From Thozetella sp. PMI_491 (Eukaryota > Ascomycota > Sordariomycetes > Chaetosphaeriales > Chaetosphaeriaceae), in assembly GCA_021432635.1 (NCBI GenBank), contig MU270021.1, positions 186,001 to 250,000 of the forward strand: a stretch of 64,000 bases of DNA, given 5' to 3'. Positions 47,753-60,487 of this stretch are shown piece by piece. The notes beneath the pieces are model-generated. The model ran no database searches and was not told where the DNA came from. It worked only from the letters and a program-made list of their open reading frames with translations. The number at the start of each line of letters is the position of its first letter. The stretch's first letter is position 1. Both the position numbers and the translations under genes were made by a program.

Positions 47753-50700
47753 TTACCCGAATGCAGTAGGTCCGCCCACTTTTAACCCCTGCTCTGAGAC
47801 CCAGAATGGAGGCGCTCTTAAAGCGATCACACTCACTCGAAGTCCATACTTGTAGTCTGAGATCCCCAATGGTGCGCCGTTTGCTTTATCCAAGAACGTT
47901 ATTAGATCCGGACAAACAGCTACTACCTTGTATTCCTGGCCGTGGTCCTTTCGAAGGGCACAGAGGTTCTCGTTCTCAAAGTCGACATGCAGCAAAGATT
48001 TCTTCTCTGATTTAGAAATGCCGTCTTCTTCGGAACTTTCTAACAGGACGCTGCCACGCGTAAACCCTTTGGAAACAGTTCGCGTGACGGAAACGATTTT
48101 CCCAGAAAATAGAATCGCCCCGTTGTGTTCCCTGACTAGGTTCATAGCGGGATCCTGCTTTCGGCAACGTGACAGGGCTAATGTGTAGCCTATTGTCCAA
48201 GCTAGAGGCCATATGTGTCAGCAGTTGGATATAGATGATTAAGGGGCGATTTGGAGAGACAAACCGTATGAAAAGCTATTCTTAGGTAGTGTACGGGCTT
48301 CTGGCCCTCGGACCGGATTTATACAGATTCCGGAAAGAGATCCAAGATCCGAGCATGCTTCACGCAACACTTCCTCAGCATGAAGCTCGTCACGAGAGAT
48401 TGCCATGACCTAGTTGTAACACAGGTTACGAAATGACTTCTATCCTTAACTTGGTCAAAATACTTACCTTTTTATTCCCTGCGCCGTCTGCCACTGCAGC
48501 GGGAGTGACGGAAACACCGTTGAGACATCGAACCGTTTGCCAAAGATAAGGATAAGCTCTAGCAACGCAGTCCGTATCTAAGACACTCTTGCCAAGACGC
48601 GAAGCTGCAACAAGGGCTTCAAATGAGTTCATTCCACCTATTTCGTTAGGAATAATCGAATCGAAAGTGGACAGATTGCCGGCCGCCGTAACAGCTGTAA
48701 TGGCGTCTGTGATCCTGATGGAAGTTAGATGAAATTAAAAGAGTGCCGGAAGAATGGGTTGCTTACTCGTTCTTGCCGGGAACCCTTTCCAAGTATACGG
48801 AAGGCGACCCCTTGATTGAATGTTAAACGTGACATCAACTTCCACAGGGAGAGCCATACCATGAAACCGGCGACAAGTACAACTGTGTCATCTTGAACTG
48901 AACTTTGTCTCCTGATAGTTATTTCCTTCCCATTTCTGAGTTCGTTCAAACAAGCGACATAGGTCGGGTATGGCTCGCCACAGCTGCCTACTCCGAGCAC
49001 ACCAGTGCCGTCTTGGAGGAATTGTAGGTCGATTTCCGAAATATACCACAAATCTCCTCTGATGTCTGGCTTATAAGCCTCGGGGTCAAATGACTCAGAT
49101 GCCACGTTAGGGACTGTCTTGCCCGTGACGTCACCCGACGCAGAGGAACCCTTTGCAATGCTAGGTGCTGGCTTCTGGAACGCTTCAGCCCCAAGGTCGT
49201 TGGGAAACTGTGTCTCATCGTCCTGAGCTGATTCTTCAACTTCCGATGAATCTGAGAGATCAGAGACAGCTCGAACAATGATTCTGGTAGCCCCATTTGT
49301 GACGTATGAGACTGGCAGCACGTCAACCTCGACAATCTCGGCCGTATCTCTTCCTCCTCCTGCGGCAACGCATCGTTCGATCGCTAGGGCCTTGGCATCC
49401 TGCACTATTTCGTCAATAGACTTCCTGTCTGGTATGCCGATGGTATCGACAGAACCACTGATTTTTCCAATCTAAATATTCAAGTCAGCCCAATCAAGGC
49501 AATATGGAGTCTGGGATCACTTACAGCAGCGCCGACAGCATTTGCAACATCAAAATATTTTGGGCGGACAAGGCTGTCGACACCAGCCAGATTGTTGTCA
49601 ATGATAATACTGCCACCCCCAACGAGCACGACTATCGCATCTCCCTGTTTAGACTTGGCAAGATCGATGGCGGCTTCCACAGCTTTCTTGATCTCCAACA
49701 AACTGGAGGATTTAATCTGAGGCGATATGCCTTGTGTTAGGCCATTAGAGAGTACAAGATCGGTAGCCTAGCCTGAGTTAGCAGAGGTGGACATCGTCCC
49801 ACGAGCTTGACTCACAGTGAGTGTCTTCCCTCCAAAGAAGATGCCTTCTTTTGTCAGATTTGATCCAACAGAATCCGGTCCAATCGTCACTACCCCGCTG
49901 TGTTCCCTTACGTACGATCCCCCGCCAAGGGCAATGCTGTGAACGGCCGGAATTGTAAAATTAGTTCGTACACCCCCGATTTTCACGAATGCGGCCGATT
50001 GTCGAGGAAATCCTCCTTTGAGCAGCGCACATATGTCAGTAGTTGTACTGCGTGATGGTTAACCTCGAGAGAACCATACTCTGACAAGGGGCTCTACACG
50101 TTCTTACCCTCCCACATCCATAACAAGTATCTCTTTCTCGCCGCTCTCGGAGCCATGGTCCAATTGTGCGAGGAAGGCCGCACCTCTCGCGCTGTTGGTT
50201 GGCCCTGACTGGAAACAGCGAACGGGACACTCTGCAGCGTCGGCAGCTTTGCTTAGTGTGCCATCATTCAGCGTGATATAGAGGTTGCGGATCCCCAATC
50301 GCCGAGCTGCGAGTCTATAGCCGGAGATGACATGGCGCGCGAACCGCCTCAAGCTTGCATTCAAGATGCTTGCATTTTCTCTTTCCAGGAAGCCGAGACG
50401 ACCGACTTTGTGTGAGCAGGTAATCTCGTAGCCAGCGCCGAGCTCGGACAAAAGATATGAGGCTGCTTCTTCCTCTTGACGAGGGTCCGAAGGCGAATAT
50501 ATGCCGATCACGACGATGGACCTGATGGACTTTTCCTTGATGATAGAAGCTTGTTCTTTGAGCTGGCCAACGTCCAGAGCGGAAATTGGCCTACCATCGA
50601 CTGCGTAGTTTCTCAGTACATGGGTTCAAGCTCTTACATTGAGTCTGTGCATGAGTCGAGGTGTGAAACTGTACCTTGATAGCCGCCATCAACATAATCG

Positions 50701-51227
50701 AAATGACCTTCTACCAAAGCCCGGAGACCAGCTGGGAAGTCGACTGCATGCATCGAGTCAGCAACCCGTTTATAATACCCAAGACTAGGTTTCGAACCGA
50801 ACGGTGGAGATCCTCTCGAATATGGCCCGCAAATTCGAATAACCGCAACCTTGTCTAGCTTGCTGCCATCTTGCTCCAGCACAGCATTTATGAATTGCTA
50901 GAGATGTTAACTGGAACGAACCCTTGAATCATAGTAATTGCTGCACCTACTGTTGTTCCAATCTTCACCGATCCCAGTTCTGCAGTGTCAACATTGCTCT
51001 TCGAAATAACCTCACTAATGGCGTGCTCGACGCTGGTCTGGATATCCGCTGTGGAGGGCGTCTTGTGCCATGCTAGTACCTGGTTGTCTCGGATCAACAC
51101 AGCCTGCATAAGAGGTGTGAGCACTTTGGCGTTGTTCAATTACCGCCACCAATGTGACGCTAGAGCGGGGGATTACATCTGTATTTGTCCCTCCCACGTC
51201 GACGCCAATGGTAGCGAGCGAGGCCAT
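47753..51227 (-). CDS. hydantoinase/oxoprolinase-like protein fused to DUF917 domain
   Basis: The model has 11 exons: 51177..51227, 50951..51103, 50675..50897, 50108..50600, 50047..49816, 49767..49525, 49471..48860, 48810..48767, 48714..48468, 48409..48265, 48201..47753. It encodes 963 aa. The N-terminal half has the sugar-kinase-like ATPase signature (TIGVDVGGTNTD), KIGTT, VIRICGPYSRG and a second phosphate loop MDVGGTTTDI, as in hydantoinase A/oxoprolinase. The C-terminal half has LWYISEIDLQFLQDGTGVLGVGSCGEPYPT, IPNEIGGMNS and NSFSYAWTIGYTLALSRC, typical of DUF917. Such fused proteins are thought to open cyclic amides (hydantoins, 5-oxoproline) using ATP. It is divergent from an Atg22-like transporter, suggesting joint uptake and use of a nitrogen compound. 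Confidence 0.87.
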
Positions 51228-51700
51228 TTGTGTAACCGTGATGTGAATGGGGTTAAGCGGGGTAACACGAAGGAAACCTAGTACTGAAGAAGAGATATAG
51301 GCCCGAGTTGGAGCTGCACCAGTGGCTGGGACACGCGTAAATACATACTGATGGTGGAGTCCGGCGCAAGCTCCGATGCAGGGCCTCGCGAGACGCGGGA
51401 TCCACCACTGAGCGTCAACGCATCCAGTCATTCACGGATGTGTTATCATGCGGCCGCGGGCCAATCCACTGTCAGGTCCACTCGAGATAACCTGGTACCC
51501 CGTACGCATTCGGTAGACATGCCGACATGAAATCCCTTATCAAGCCGGCTGTCGCATCGGAACCCTTCCGCTATAGTAATTGTGTAACCTCCGCGGTCTC
51601 GGCAAAGAGTCCACCTGGACAAAATATTTCTGGTTCATCGTCGACCCGGAAAAAGCCTCATTTCTCGAATTTTAGCCAGTAATCCGAGATCTACTACGCA
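51228..51700. promoter_or_regulatory. divergent promoter, hydantoinase-like gene and transporter
   Basis: There are 473 bases between opposing ATGs. No coding sequence is supported and no specific site is claimed. Confidence 0.5.
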
Positions 51701-53457
51701 ATGGTAGACGCCGAGACACACAAAGAGGTTTCGGCCGCCGAGATTGGCGAGCTGCCGCTGCCACCTTATAACGCGTCTTCGATTGACGAGGCTGATGCGC
51801 CCGCAACGAAAAAAGAGCTTTATTCCTACTACGCCTACTATGCTGGTAACAACGGGATTGGATCTTTTCAATAGTCCGTGTATCCTCTCAGCGTGTCCCA
51901 TTCCCTAGGATATTTACTAAAGGACTACCAAACCAGTTCCAATCTTCTTTTCCAGAATCTCATTTACCAGGCTGCCTTCAACCCAGATGTGCTTCCGCTG
52001 GGAAGCAGCAGCTGCGACATTGACCCAACCGCGCCATGCCATGTCTTCTGGGCTGGCGGCACCAAGCCCTACACATCCGTCATTCTCATCGGCAACGGCC
52101 TAACCTTCCTTAGCCAAGCTCTGGTGTTTATTGGCGTTGGGAGCTTGGCCGACTACGGTAGCTGGAACAAGTGGGTGGTCCGAGGCTTCTCTGTACTCAC
52201 TTGGGCATTTGAGTTTGGCTTCCTTGGCATTGATAAGCCTGATCAATGGGGAGCAGCCATGGCACTATATATCATTAGCGGTACGATGAATTCATACACC
52301 AGAGAGAGACGGTGTCGTCTGTTGCATACGTTACCGACACACTCCGAATGGCTCCATTGCTGACACTCTCTCTAGCCATCACATTTTGGGCTTCTTACGT
52401 CTTCTTCAACGCCATATTCCCAAAGCTCTCCCATGACCTACCCGAGGTTCGCAATGCCCACGTTGAATTAACGAGCGGAACAATCTCAGAGGAAGAGTAC
52501 GAGCGGCGATGTTCCATGGCCCGCTCAAAGGTGATGAATATGAGCTATGTCTGGAACAACGTCGGCTTTACGATATGTGGTGCCTTGTCTCTGGCTGCTC
52601 TCGCAGGCCTTCACGCCGACGAATCTGCGGACCAGAATAACTGGGGATATTCTGTCTCTGTGGCAGTTTGCACGGGTTTCTGGATCATTCTAGCGATCCC
52701 TTGGTTTCTCTGGGAAAAGACTCGCCCTGGCCCGCCTTTGCCTGAAGGGGACAACTATTTCACTCTGGGCTTTAAGCAGACCTGGTTTGTTCTCAAGGAG
52801 GCCTGGACTCTCAAGCAGACTTTTGCTTACCTCGTTGCCTACTTTTTGTTGGCTGACGGCATCGGCACAACTATCACCCTGGTCGCCATTGCCCAGACCC
52901 AAGTGGTGGCATTCTCCGCCACGCAGAACACCTATCTGATCATGGTTCAAGGGGCCTCCGCAGCCGTTGGGGTTTTTGTCGTCTACTACGTGCAGCGTCT
53001 TACGAATCTCAGCTCCAAGGCCATGCTGCAGTTTACCAATATAGGATGCTGCGTCGTCGCTCTGTGGGGGATGATAGGGATATGGACCGACAAGGCCGGC
53101 TACCACAATCTGTGGGAGTTTTGGCTGTTCAACGCCCAGTTTGGGTTCACGATGGGAGCACAGTTCTCGTATGGGCAGGCATTCATGGCAGAGCTCGTCC
53201 CCCGCGGCCGGGAGTACATGTTCTTTAGCTTGTTGGGTATTGTTTCGAAGGGTTCGGCATGGATCGGACCAATTGTGTGCAGCGCAATTGTCGACCAGAA
53301 TGGGAACCAGTGGACCGCATTTCCCTTTGTAGCCGCCCTGGTGCTGGTACCTACTATCGGCATCTTTTTCATCAGCGTGGAAAAAAGCCGGAAGGAGTGT
53401 GCGGACTATCTTGCCAGGGAGGCTGTAACTTTGAGACATGTGACTCTCAAGGAATAG
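51701..53457 (+). CDS. Atg22-like MFS transporter
   Basis: Three exons (51701..51873, 51937..52280, 52376..53457) encode 532 aa. After a polar N-terminus comes ELYSYYAYYAGNNGIGSF, then SNLLFQNLIYQAAFNPD, a signature of Atg22-like proteins. About twelve membrane spans follow (IGNGLTFLSQALVFIGVGSL, TFAYLVAYFLLADGIGTT, FTMGAQFSYGQAFMAELVP and others). Atg22 in yeast exports amino acids from the vacuole; cluster-borne relatives often move small metabolites. Its divergent pairing with the hydantoinase-like gene suggests an amide or amino-acid-like cargo. Intron 2 removes a stop-containing stretch that interrupts a span. The model keeps the frame throughout. Confidence 0.88.
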
Positions 53458-54407
53458 AGGTCGATAACGAGGGTGGGTTCTTCCTTGACAGAGGCCATCC
53501 CTAGACGAACTTCCAATTGCTTTTGTCTAGGTCACTTCGCCACAACTGATGTCCGCCGTTGTTCGAGAAAATGAGTCAGTAGATTCCCTCGCTCCAAACT
53601 AGTATATCGACTATGACGACATTAAAAGCGGCATTGACAGGAGACCGCAACAAGGCATTCCTGGCATACTCCCGATACTTCGCTGCCGCGGAATGCGCGA
53701 TGGTTGCTGCGAAACGGACCGCTTCAAAAGCGCTTAGTGTGGCGGTGATGCTTCACCCACATGACAATTCTGGCCGCTTAGCGGTGACCCGAGGCGCTGG
53801 TAGCGTTGTGCGCAGCCCCGTGGCTAGATGACTATTTGCACATACTGTCTCGGTTAATCAAAGATGCCATTGCACAGCGACAGTCCAGCCTTCATGTAAA
53901 AATATCAGATAGAAATTTTCATTTGTGATATGCACAATGCCTTAAAGCCGAGAGAAACGCTGTTTAGATATGTAGCTATATGATGCATGCGAATTAAACG
54001 GAATATATCAATTGTAGATATTTCGCATGATCGCACAAAGTCCACAGCAAAGACACAAACATATTACCGTGGCATTTGCGCGCTAAATTGTTATCAATGT
54101 GTGAGAATACGCGTAGTGTCAGTAGAAATAGCTGCATGGCTTGGGCCCCGGCCAAACTTAGCGCCAGGCTGACCAGTAGTCTGGAGGCCTGCAGGGGGGC
54201 TTCCTGGCTCAGCCCCAGGGCGGCGCTTCCTGATGGATTGTGCCCCTCAGATTATATTAAGGATGAGCCAACATCTTGCTGATGTTCGCGATTTACTCTC
54301 TCGTGAGACTACCGGGGCATAGCTCTACTGTCCTTGACCTCACATCAATCCCTATCTGAAAACTACAGCCCGGATTCCATTTGCAACCTTGTAATTTCGG
54401 ACATCCT
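53458..54407. other. intergenic region, about 0.95 kb
   Basis: A 72-codon frame (53613..53831) starts with ATG but matches no known family and has no gene-like context. Nothing else is seen. Confidence 0.45.
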
Positions 54408-55361
54408 ATGGGACCAACCAACCTCAACCTGCTCCACTCTATCCTGCAGCGAGCCTCGCTCACCGATTTCATCCCCGGATCCCAGAACCCCCCATACCCA
54501 AATGGCGGGACCATCCACGAGCAGATCCAATGCTATGCGCTCCCATTCGGCGCCATCGGCATGGTGAGCCACCTGTTGACGTACTACACCGTCATTTGTC
54601 TCGCCCGCGGAAGAAGCCCACTCTTGCCATGGACTCGGCTGAGCCGCAGGTACATCGGCATCACGTCGACAACGGTCGGTCTCTTGGTCAGCTTTCCGCT
54701 CACAGTCCGGACCATGGTGCAATGCCGCAACACTTGGGAATTCATCCTGATCGCCGTCTGGAAAGTAACGCTGTCGCTCACCCTCTCCTTCATGAGCATA
54801 CATGCCGCCTGGATCGCCCGCGAACGGCCCTCGAGAAGCGAGCAGCGGCCGAGGCGCAGTCGCGATGAAAGCGCTATTCCTCTCAACGAAGAATATTCTC
54901 AGTACCGTAGTAACTACAGTCTGAGAGAGCCCGAAAAGAAGAAGCCGGACTTCGGCGTCATCCTGGTGTGGCTCGTACTTTACGGCCCTGGCTCGATCAT
55001 CGGCTTTGTTGGAGTCATGAACTTGGTCGCGCACCACTTCAACGACGCAGACATGGCGGCGTTACGAACAGTTACATACGCCTTTTCCGGTGTGGCAGGA
55101 GGATTGACACTGCTTGTGGTGTTGCTCGTGTTCCTGGGCCAGTTCCTGCAGGAGAGACCGCGGATGCGCTATGTTGCGCTGGAGGTTTCAGTATCGAGCG
55201 TTATGTATGCGATTGTTTTTACGACAGTGCTGTTTGCGTTCTATAGCGACTGGGTTTTGGCAACATTGAACGGGGACTTGGTAGGCGTGCCGTCATCAGA
55301 TAACGCTGTGTTTTACTGGATATATTTTGCTGCAAAGCGGCTTCCCATGTTAAATTTCTAA
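54408..55361 (+). CDS. multi-span membrane protein of unknown function
   Basis: A single exon of 317 aa from the ATG at 54408; the frame extends upstream without an ATG. About seven hydrophobic spans are visible (FGAIGMVSHLLTYYTVICL, YIGITSTTVGLLVSFPL, FILIAVWKVTLSLTLSFMSI, FGVILVWLVLYGPGSIIGFVG, FSGVAGGLTLLVVLLVF, SVMYAIVFTTVLFAFY). A charged loop (about 138-185) separates the first three or four spans from the rest. Codon bias and length support a real gene. I do not recognise the family beyond fungal integral-membrane proteins of this size. No link to neighbours is evident. Confidence 0.75.
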   Translation: MGPTNLNLLHSILQRASLTDFIPGSQNPPYPNGGTIHEQIQCYALPFGAIGMVSHLLTYYTVICLARGRSPLLPWTRLSRRYIGITSTTVGLLVSFPLTVRTMVQCRNTWEFILIAVWKVTLSLTLSFMSIHAAWIARERPSRSEQRPRRSRDESAIPLNEEYSQYRSNYSLREPEKKKPDFGVILVWLVLYGPGSIIGFVGVMNLVAHHFNDADMAALRTVTYAFSGVAGGLTLLVVLLVFLGQFLQERPRMRYVALEVSVSSVMYAIVFTTVLFAFYSDWVLATLNGDLVGVPSSDNAVFYWIYFAAKRLPMLNF

Positions 55362-56021
55362 CAAAATCGCGAGAAATCAGAAGCGGAATAGAGTTTACTC
55401 AAAATTATGTTTGAAACAGCCCTACGACATGAACGAAAATGTAGTCTGGACAGCTTCGGATGGATAGTAGAGTGCAACTTTTGAATCACACCTCTCGAAG
55501 CCCTTGCATTCTAGCGACTGCTACAAAGCTACATATACCCGATAATAACCATCTACATTAGTAACTTCCCTTATTATAACGGTTCTTGCATAGCTGCTTA
55601 TAACTCCAGCGCCATAGCAGCAAATAAGTATATTAATCATGGTAGACGTGCCGCTCAGATAACGTTAGAGTGACAGCCTCAAGTCCTTGTCGGAGAGAGT
55701 AGTCACATCCAAACGTGAGAGTTTACAAAGAGTTCGAGCCCGTTTCTTTCCGCCTCTTTTTTCGAGACAAAAATGTATACGCACGTATCGACAGAAGATA
55801 TAGCGAAGATACGAGCCCAAGTGCATATGGCATATGATAGAAATAGAAGCGATCGGTTTTGTATCAGGCCTCCATGGCGAAACTGGGCGTGGTTGGTGCT
55901 AGCAGCTTTAGCGATAGCTACCTCTTCTATGTAGACTTCACTTATTTAATCTATTTATTCTTGCATCATAAAGTCACTACCCTTACAAGTATCTGCTTTG
56001 CATTATGGACCAAATGCCTCC
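55362..56021. other. convergent intergenic region
   Basis: About 660 bases, AT-rich, between two convergent stops. No gene seen. Confidence 0.5.
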
Positions 56022-57214
56022 TCAGGATTTCTTGTCCTGCTTGTAGAGCGGCAAACTTTCCCGGCTGGTTATACCTTTACCGTACCTTGGCAAAAGAACT
56101 CCGGTACATATAACCCCAAGCATCACAAACAGAAGCAGCAAATTCTGTACTTTTCCTATCGCAACGATTATCCCCGCGTCATATGAATGCCACGAAGAGC
56201 TTCCGAGGTGGTGAAAAAGTGGAGTTGAAACAGCGCCGTAAATTCTGTGCATATTAGGGTTTTCTGGTGGGCCAGTTAATATCTTCAAGTCGGTCTGGCT
56301 CCCATTGAGGGCCAGAACCGTTCTTATAGAAATACGTATATTAACTTCCAGTTCTCGATAGTAGGGTAGTAGGTGCTACACATCTCTAGGGCACTTACGA
56401 TGCAAACCAGCCGCCGGTACTAAACATGACCGTCGAATATGGCAACCAGAACCAAGCTCTATTGTATGTCTTTAAGTTATCAATGACAAGTCTTAGAAAG
56501 CTATTGCCTTTGCTTGACATCATAAATCCGTTCGAGAAACCTGCAATGTAGGCTGCAGGCGCAACGAATCGGAAGCGGCGCAGCGGGCTCACGGATTGCC
56601 TACAGATAAGGTCTAGGTCCAGATACACGCCTTAACATCTAGTTAGTGCTGAACTGACTGCAAAGTATGGGACTTTCGATGCTCCATCCGTATATACACT
56701 TACCGCCAAACTCATAAAGTACAAAGTAGCGCAATGCATCCGCTTTCTGAATAGGGTAGCGATAGCTTTGCCATGTATCCTTGAAGTCCGGAAATCGTTC
56801 AGCTATGAATGCATCGGCTTTTTCGTCGGTCCAGAGATGTGATTCCCAGCCGGGATGCAAATCTAAACAACTCTCTTTTGCCTGTTGCCACTCCATCTGC
56901 AGCGCGTCCGACGGGCCGTTGCGATATAATCCGATGTGATGAAGTATAGCCGGGATATATTCGTGATCCGGAGTCTCTGTGTATAGTGGTTGAGCTGTAG
57001 TATAGTTGTCGAGCGTAGTGTGAAGATCTTCAAGATCGATAGGGAGCATGTATTGGCTAGATATGCGGCTCCAGACAAAAGGTAGTGCTAGGAGCGTTCC
57101 GGTGGTGTAAAGCACGCTGCGCCAATACCAAATAGCACCGGCAACCGTTAAAAAAATAGAAAATAAGAAGACATTGCGTGCCTTCTGTGGCTGTAACGTG
57201 TGGAAAATGTGCAT
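56022..57214 (-). CDS. DXD glycosyltransferase (Sur1/Och1-like, Gly_transf_sug)
   Basis: Three exons (56704..57214, 56399..56630, 56022..56322) encode 347 aa. It is a type II Golgi membrane protein: a short basic N-terminus and then the anchor NVFLFSIFLTVAGAIWYW. The catalytic core has IPAILHHIGLYRNGP, HPGWESHLWTDEKADAF, PIQKADALRYFVLYEFGG and GVYLDLDLIC with the metal-binding DXD. The end has GLSSS-like HLGSSSWHSYD and a second hydrophobic segment (LLLLFVMLGVICTGVLL). The layout fits the inositolphosphorylceramide mannosyltransferases (Sur1/Csh1) more than Och1, but the acceptor is not certain. Intron 1 falls right before the DXD motif. Confidence 0.85.
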
Positions 57215-59185
57215 TCTGAGTGTGTTGTTACCTTAGTTCCCCCGGCTTTAACCGGCTACTTAGAGAAAAGGTTCGGTATCACAGTTGTCCTTCGCAAAAA
57301 CAACATAATCGGCGAAGACACGACATATTAACTAGCGATAGCTATTTAAGACAACCACTCTCAATAGCTGGTTGGTTTACAATGCAATATAGTCAAAAGT
57401 GTACACCAAAGGCTACTGCTATCACTTCTGTCCAGCATTGGCTTAGCGGTATTGCCTTTACTGTAGGAGACCCCACTTTTGCTGTAAGCTGATAGTAAGC
57501 TATCTCCACCGCAGGACTGATGCTGACGCCGAAGACCCCACTATTGTAAGCATGCAGCAGCGTAGAACATACCTTGTCCTAGAACACTGGTTTGAGGCAA
57601 GGGGGAAAAAAAGAGACTCTCTGAGGCGTTTGCAGAGGGTTTGCAATAGACTAACAGGGCTTTCTAGCGGTCCAAACTAGCTAGGTAGTAATTGTCGGAC
57701 GAGTGTGGTTTCAACCACTACGGAGTTTTTAGAGGTTTAACAATTACCGCACTGTTAGCGCCCTCAGAAATTGCCCCGTATTATGTAGATAATAGCATCT
57801 ACGACGGCGCTCGTGGGTACGACAATACTTGTCAGCTAGGGAGGCTCTTAATACGAAAGAATGCTTCTGCTACTACTACTACTACTGCTGCTACTGCTAC
57901 TACATTACTGGGCCGGACTATACCGTAAATGATTGGCTTTGTAGTTGGAGCTGTATGAAGAACCTTGAAGAGTTAGACAGTGACTAATAGGCTCTTAAAG
58001 TCGCTGTTGATAAGTCTTAAGCTAGAGCTAGATCCTTGAGTGTTTTATAATAATCCCATCAAATATAACTCTCGGAAGCTGCACTAAGTGCTCTGCTGGC
58101 CGATTTGTACATACTCGCGGAAGTTGCATCAGCTCAGTCCCCTGTGGTGGCGTCTTTATTAAGATCTAAGGCATAGCCAACTAGTCGCCCGACACTATCC
58201 ACGCCTAGTAGAACCAGATCGTTTTGTGAGCTGGCAAGTGCGCGGACTATTGGTGCCACCAGCTTCAGTACGCCGCCCTAGGTCTCCATGTTGACTCTGA
58301 CCATCGAGGACCAAATCGTTGCGGGCGAGAGCACGCTCGGGCTTTTGAATCAAGCTCTGGTAAATGCTGTCAAGGCTGTCTGACAAAATATCATTCGTTG
58401 TTATAGTTTCGAAGATCTGATTTCATTCCTTGCCTGACTTTCGAGATTGTTAGCCAAACTCTCTATCTACAGTATGTGCATTTGGACGTGCTCAACGGTG
58501 TCACCATCGGCAATAACGACTGCTGCAGCTCTCCGGGGCTATTGGGCTGGCTGACTGTATCAATATAAGGGTGCTTACTAATGGTAGAGAAGGGTTATGA
58601 GTTACATCCGCATGCTCTATGTTCCCCTCGACAGTGTACTTCTGATATAAGTTCATGGTTGTCACAATCTACACTGGCTTCCAAACATCCCCCCCTGATA
58701 GTGTATACCTGTTCTGTATATCGGTAAGAACTACTGGATTAGCAGATTTCCCTATTTTGCAAATTTTCCTTCGGTATGACAGCGCCAAGGCGGTGCACCG
58801 CGTAGTTATTACAGAAGTATAGAGCATGAAATTAGGTATTTTTTGAAGGATGTCTTCGATGTATTTGTTTAGTAACAAGTTTATATCGTGCATGATATCT
58901 CTCCACAACAGAGCATGGTGTTGCCCAAATCAGATAAGATCCGCATGGTAATGGTTGCTCCATTTGTTGTGCAGCATAGTTTAACTCCGGAAGGGTGCTT
59001 AATAAGCTCTTGAACTGTCGCTCACTACAATAACTATAAAGATATATAGGTGCTCTTTTGAGCTAGAGTTACTGTCTTCCATAGGTTCGCTGCACATTGG
59101 TCAACGCCAGACAGTTCACAATCCACCGGTAATTCATCAAGTTTTGTCCTTCAAACTAAGCCCTCCTCCGGAGAGTCGAACAGAA
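57215..59185. other. gene-poor stretch, about 2 kb
   Basis: Only short frames of 62-90 codons are present, with no motifs. It contains a trinucleotide microsatellite at 57867-57903. The last part is the SDR gene's upstream region. Confidence 0.5.
57867..57903 (+). repeat. trinucleotide microsatellite (CTA/CTG)n
   Basis: About twelve units of CTA or CTG in tandem. They lie in non-coding sequence. Confidence 0.8.
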
Positions 59186-60003
59186 ATGTCAAACAAATAT
59201 CTAAAGGGTAAAGTCGCCATCGTCACTGGGGCTGGTAAATCGAACGGCGTCGGCTTCACTACGGCAACGGCTCTCGCTGAGCAAGGATGCAACGTGAGCA
59301 TTTGTTTATTGGCCATCTCCTATGTCTCTCTAACAGATGACAGATTGTTCTTCACTACAATAGTAGTAAAGATAAAGCCTTTGAGAGCACAGAGGCTATA
59401 AAGAAGTTGGGTGTAGGAGTTACCGTCGTACAGGCGGACGCCGGTAGCCCGACGTTTGGCAACGTGCTTGTCGAGGCTGCGCTTAAGGCATTTCCAGAGA
59501 AGAAAATTGACATTATCGTCAACAATGCCGCAACAATAACTCCGTATCCTGGACTCGTAAATTTCACGCTCGAAGAGTTCGACAAGACGTTTTACGTTAA
59601 CGTTCGAGGGCCTTTCCTGCTCCTGCAAGCCGCCGAGCCCCATCTGTCTTCTCCTGGCGCTAGGGTTATCAACATCAGTAGCGTCTTCAGCCGGACCGGA
59701 GATGCTTCTTCCAACTTCTACGCCGGGTCCAAGGCGGCACTCAATGCTATGACCCGTGGTTGGGCTGAGGAGCTCGGTCGAAAGGGTATCACCGTCAACG
59801 CGTTGGCCCTCGGCCCCATCGCAACGGATCTCATGGGCCCCTAGGATCACCCTACAGTGATAAAGGTCCGCATGGAGCAGTACTTGAAGCGAAGTGGTAC
59901 ACCGAGAGAAGTTGGCGAGGTAGTCCTCTTCCTCGCCAGTCCGATGAGTTCGTTTGTGACGGGCCAGGTCTGGAATATTGACGGTGGAATGTTGTATTCT
60001 TAG
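59186..60003 (+). pseudogene. short-chain dehydrogenase/reductase with in-frame stop
   Basis: Two exons (59186..59293, 59344..60003) keep one frame. The NAD(P) fold is clear: VAIVTGAGKSNGVGFTTA, NNAA, VINISS, then the active-site pair YAGSKAALNAM (Y-x3-K) and ITVNALALGPIATD. A TAG at 59842-59844 follows DLMGP. The frame then reads on through [15 protein letters not shown] and [14 protein letters not shown], the usual SDR ending, to a second stop at 60003. Without the last 53 residues the fold would lack its C-terminal strand and helix. CAG to TAG would explain the lesion. The substrate is unknown. Confidence 0.82.
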
Positions 60004-60487
60004 TCAACCTCATGAGATGAGGGCGCAGAAAGGGCATGCGATGACCTGACATTTAAAATGTCAGTACTGAAGAGGAGCAACATTGTGCCCCATATCTTCT
60101 TGCTACGTTCCGGCCCCATTCGAGCTAGGTAGCCCAGTCAAGCCAGTTAAAGGCGAACGGACCAATAAAGGGGTTGAGAGCCATAGCTACAATGTCAGTT
60201 GTCAGGACTGGATATCAAGTGAGCTGCCGCTGTTTTCCATACGCAGCACGATAGCGGGGGTACAGTGAGTAAGAGGACAACTTAAACGACGTTGCCATTA
60301 GTGGAAATGTTATCCATTTTGTGATTTATGGACGAGTGATATGGAGAGAGTGCTTGGATCAGCATTCGGTGCATTAAGGCCCGACACTGTTCAAGTAGTT
60401 ATTGATATAGTAGTCGAAAATACGCTACGGCTTGTTCTACGCTACCAAATTCAGAGGCTAGGCTTCTTGCCCACTGGCTTCCGACTC
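60004..60487. other. intergenic region
   Basis: About 480 bases between two relics. No gene seen. Confidence 0.5.

Noticed and set aside
50041..50112. Frame break in the hydantoinase-like gene at MDVGG
   Set aside because: Three G's precede the GTAAGA donor. Counted properly, the splice joins GG with T-ACA and gives DVGGTTTD.
53613..53831. 72-codon ATG frame
   Set aside because: No family resemblance, no splice context and no neighbour relation.
58195..58386. 63-codon minus-strand frame resembling a charged helix
   Set aside because: It is too short and isolated, and has no start or splice support.
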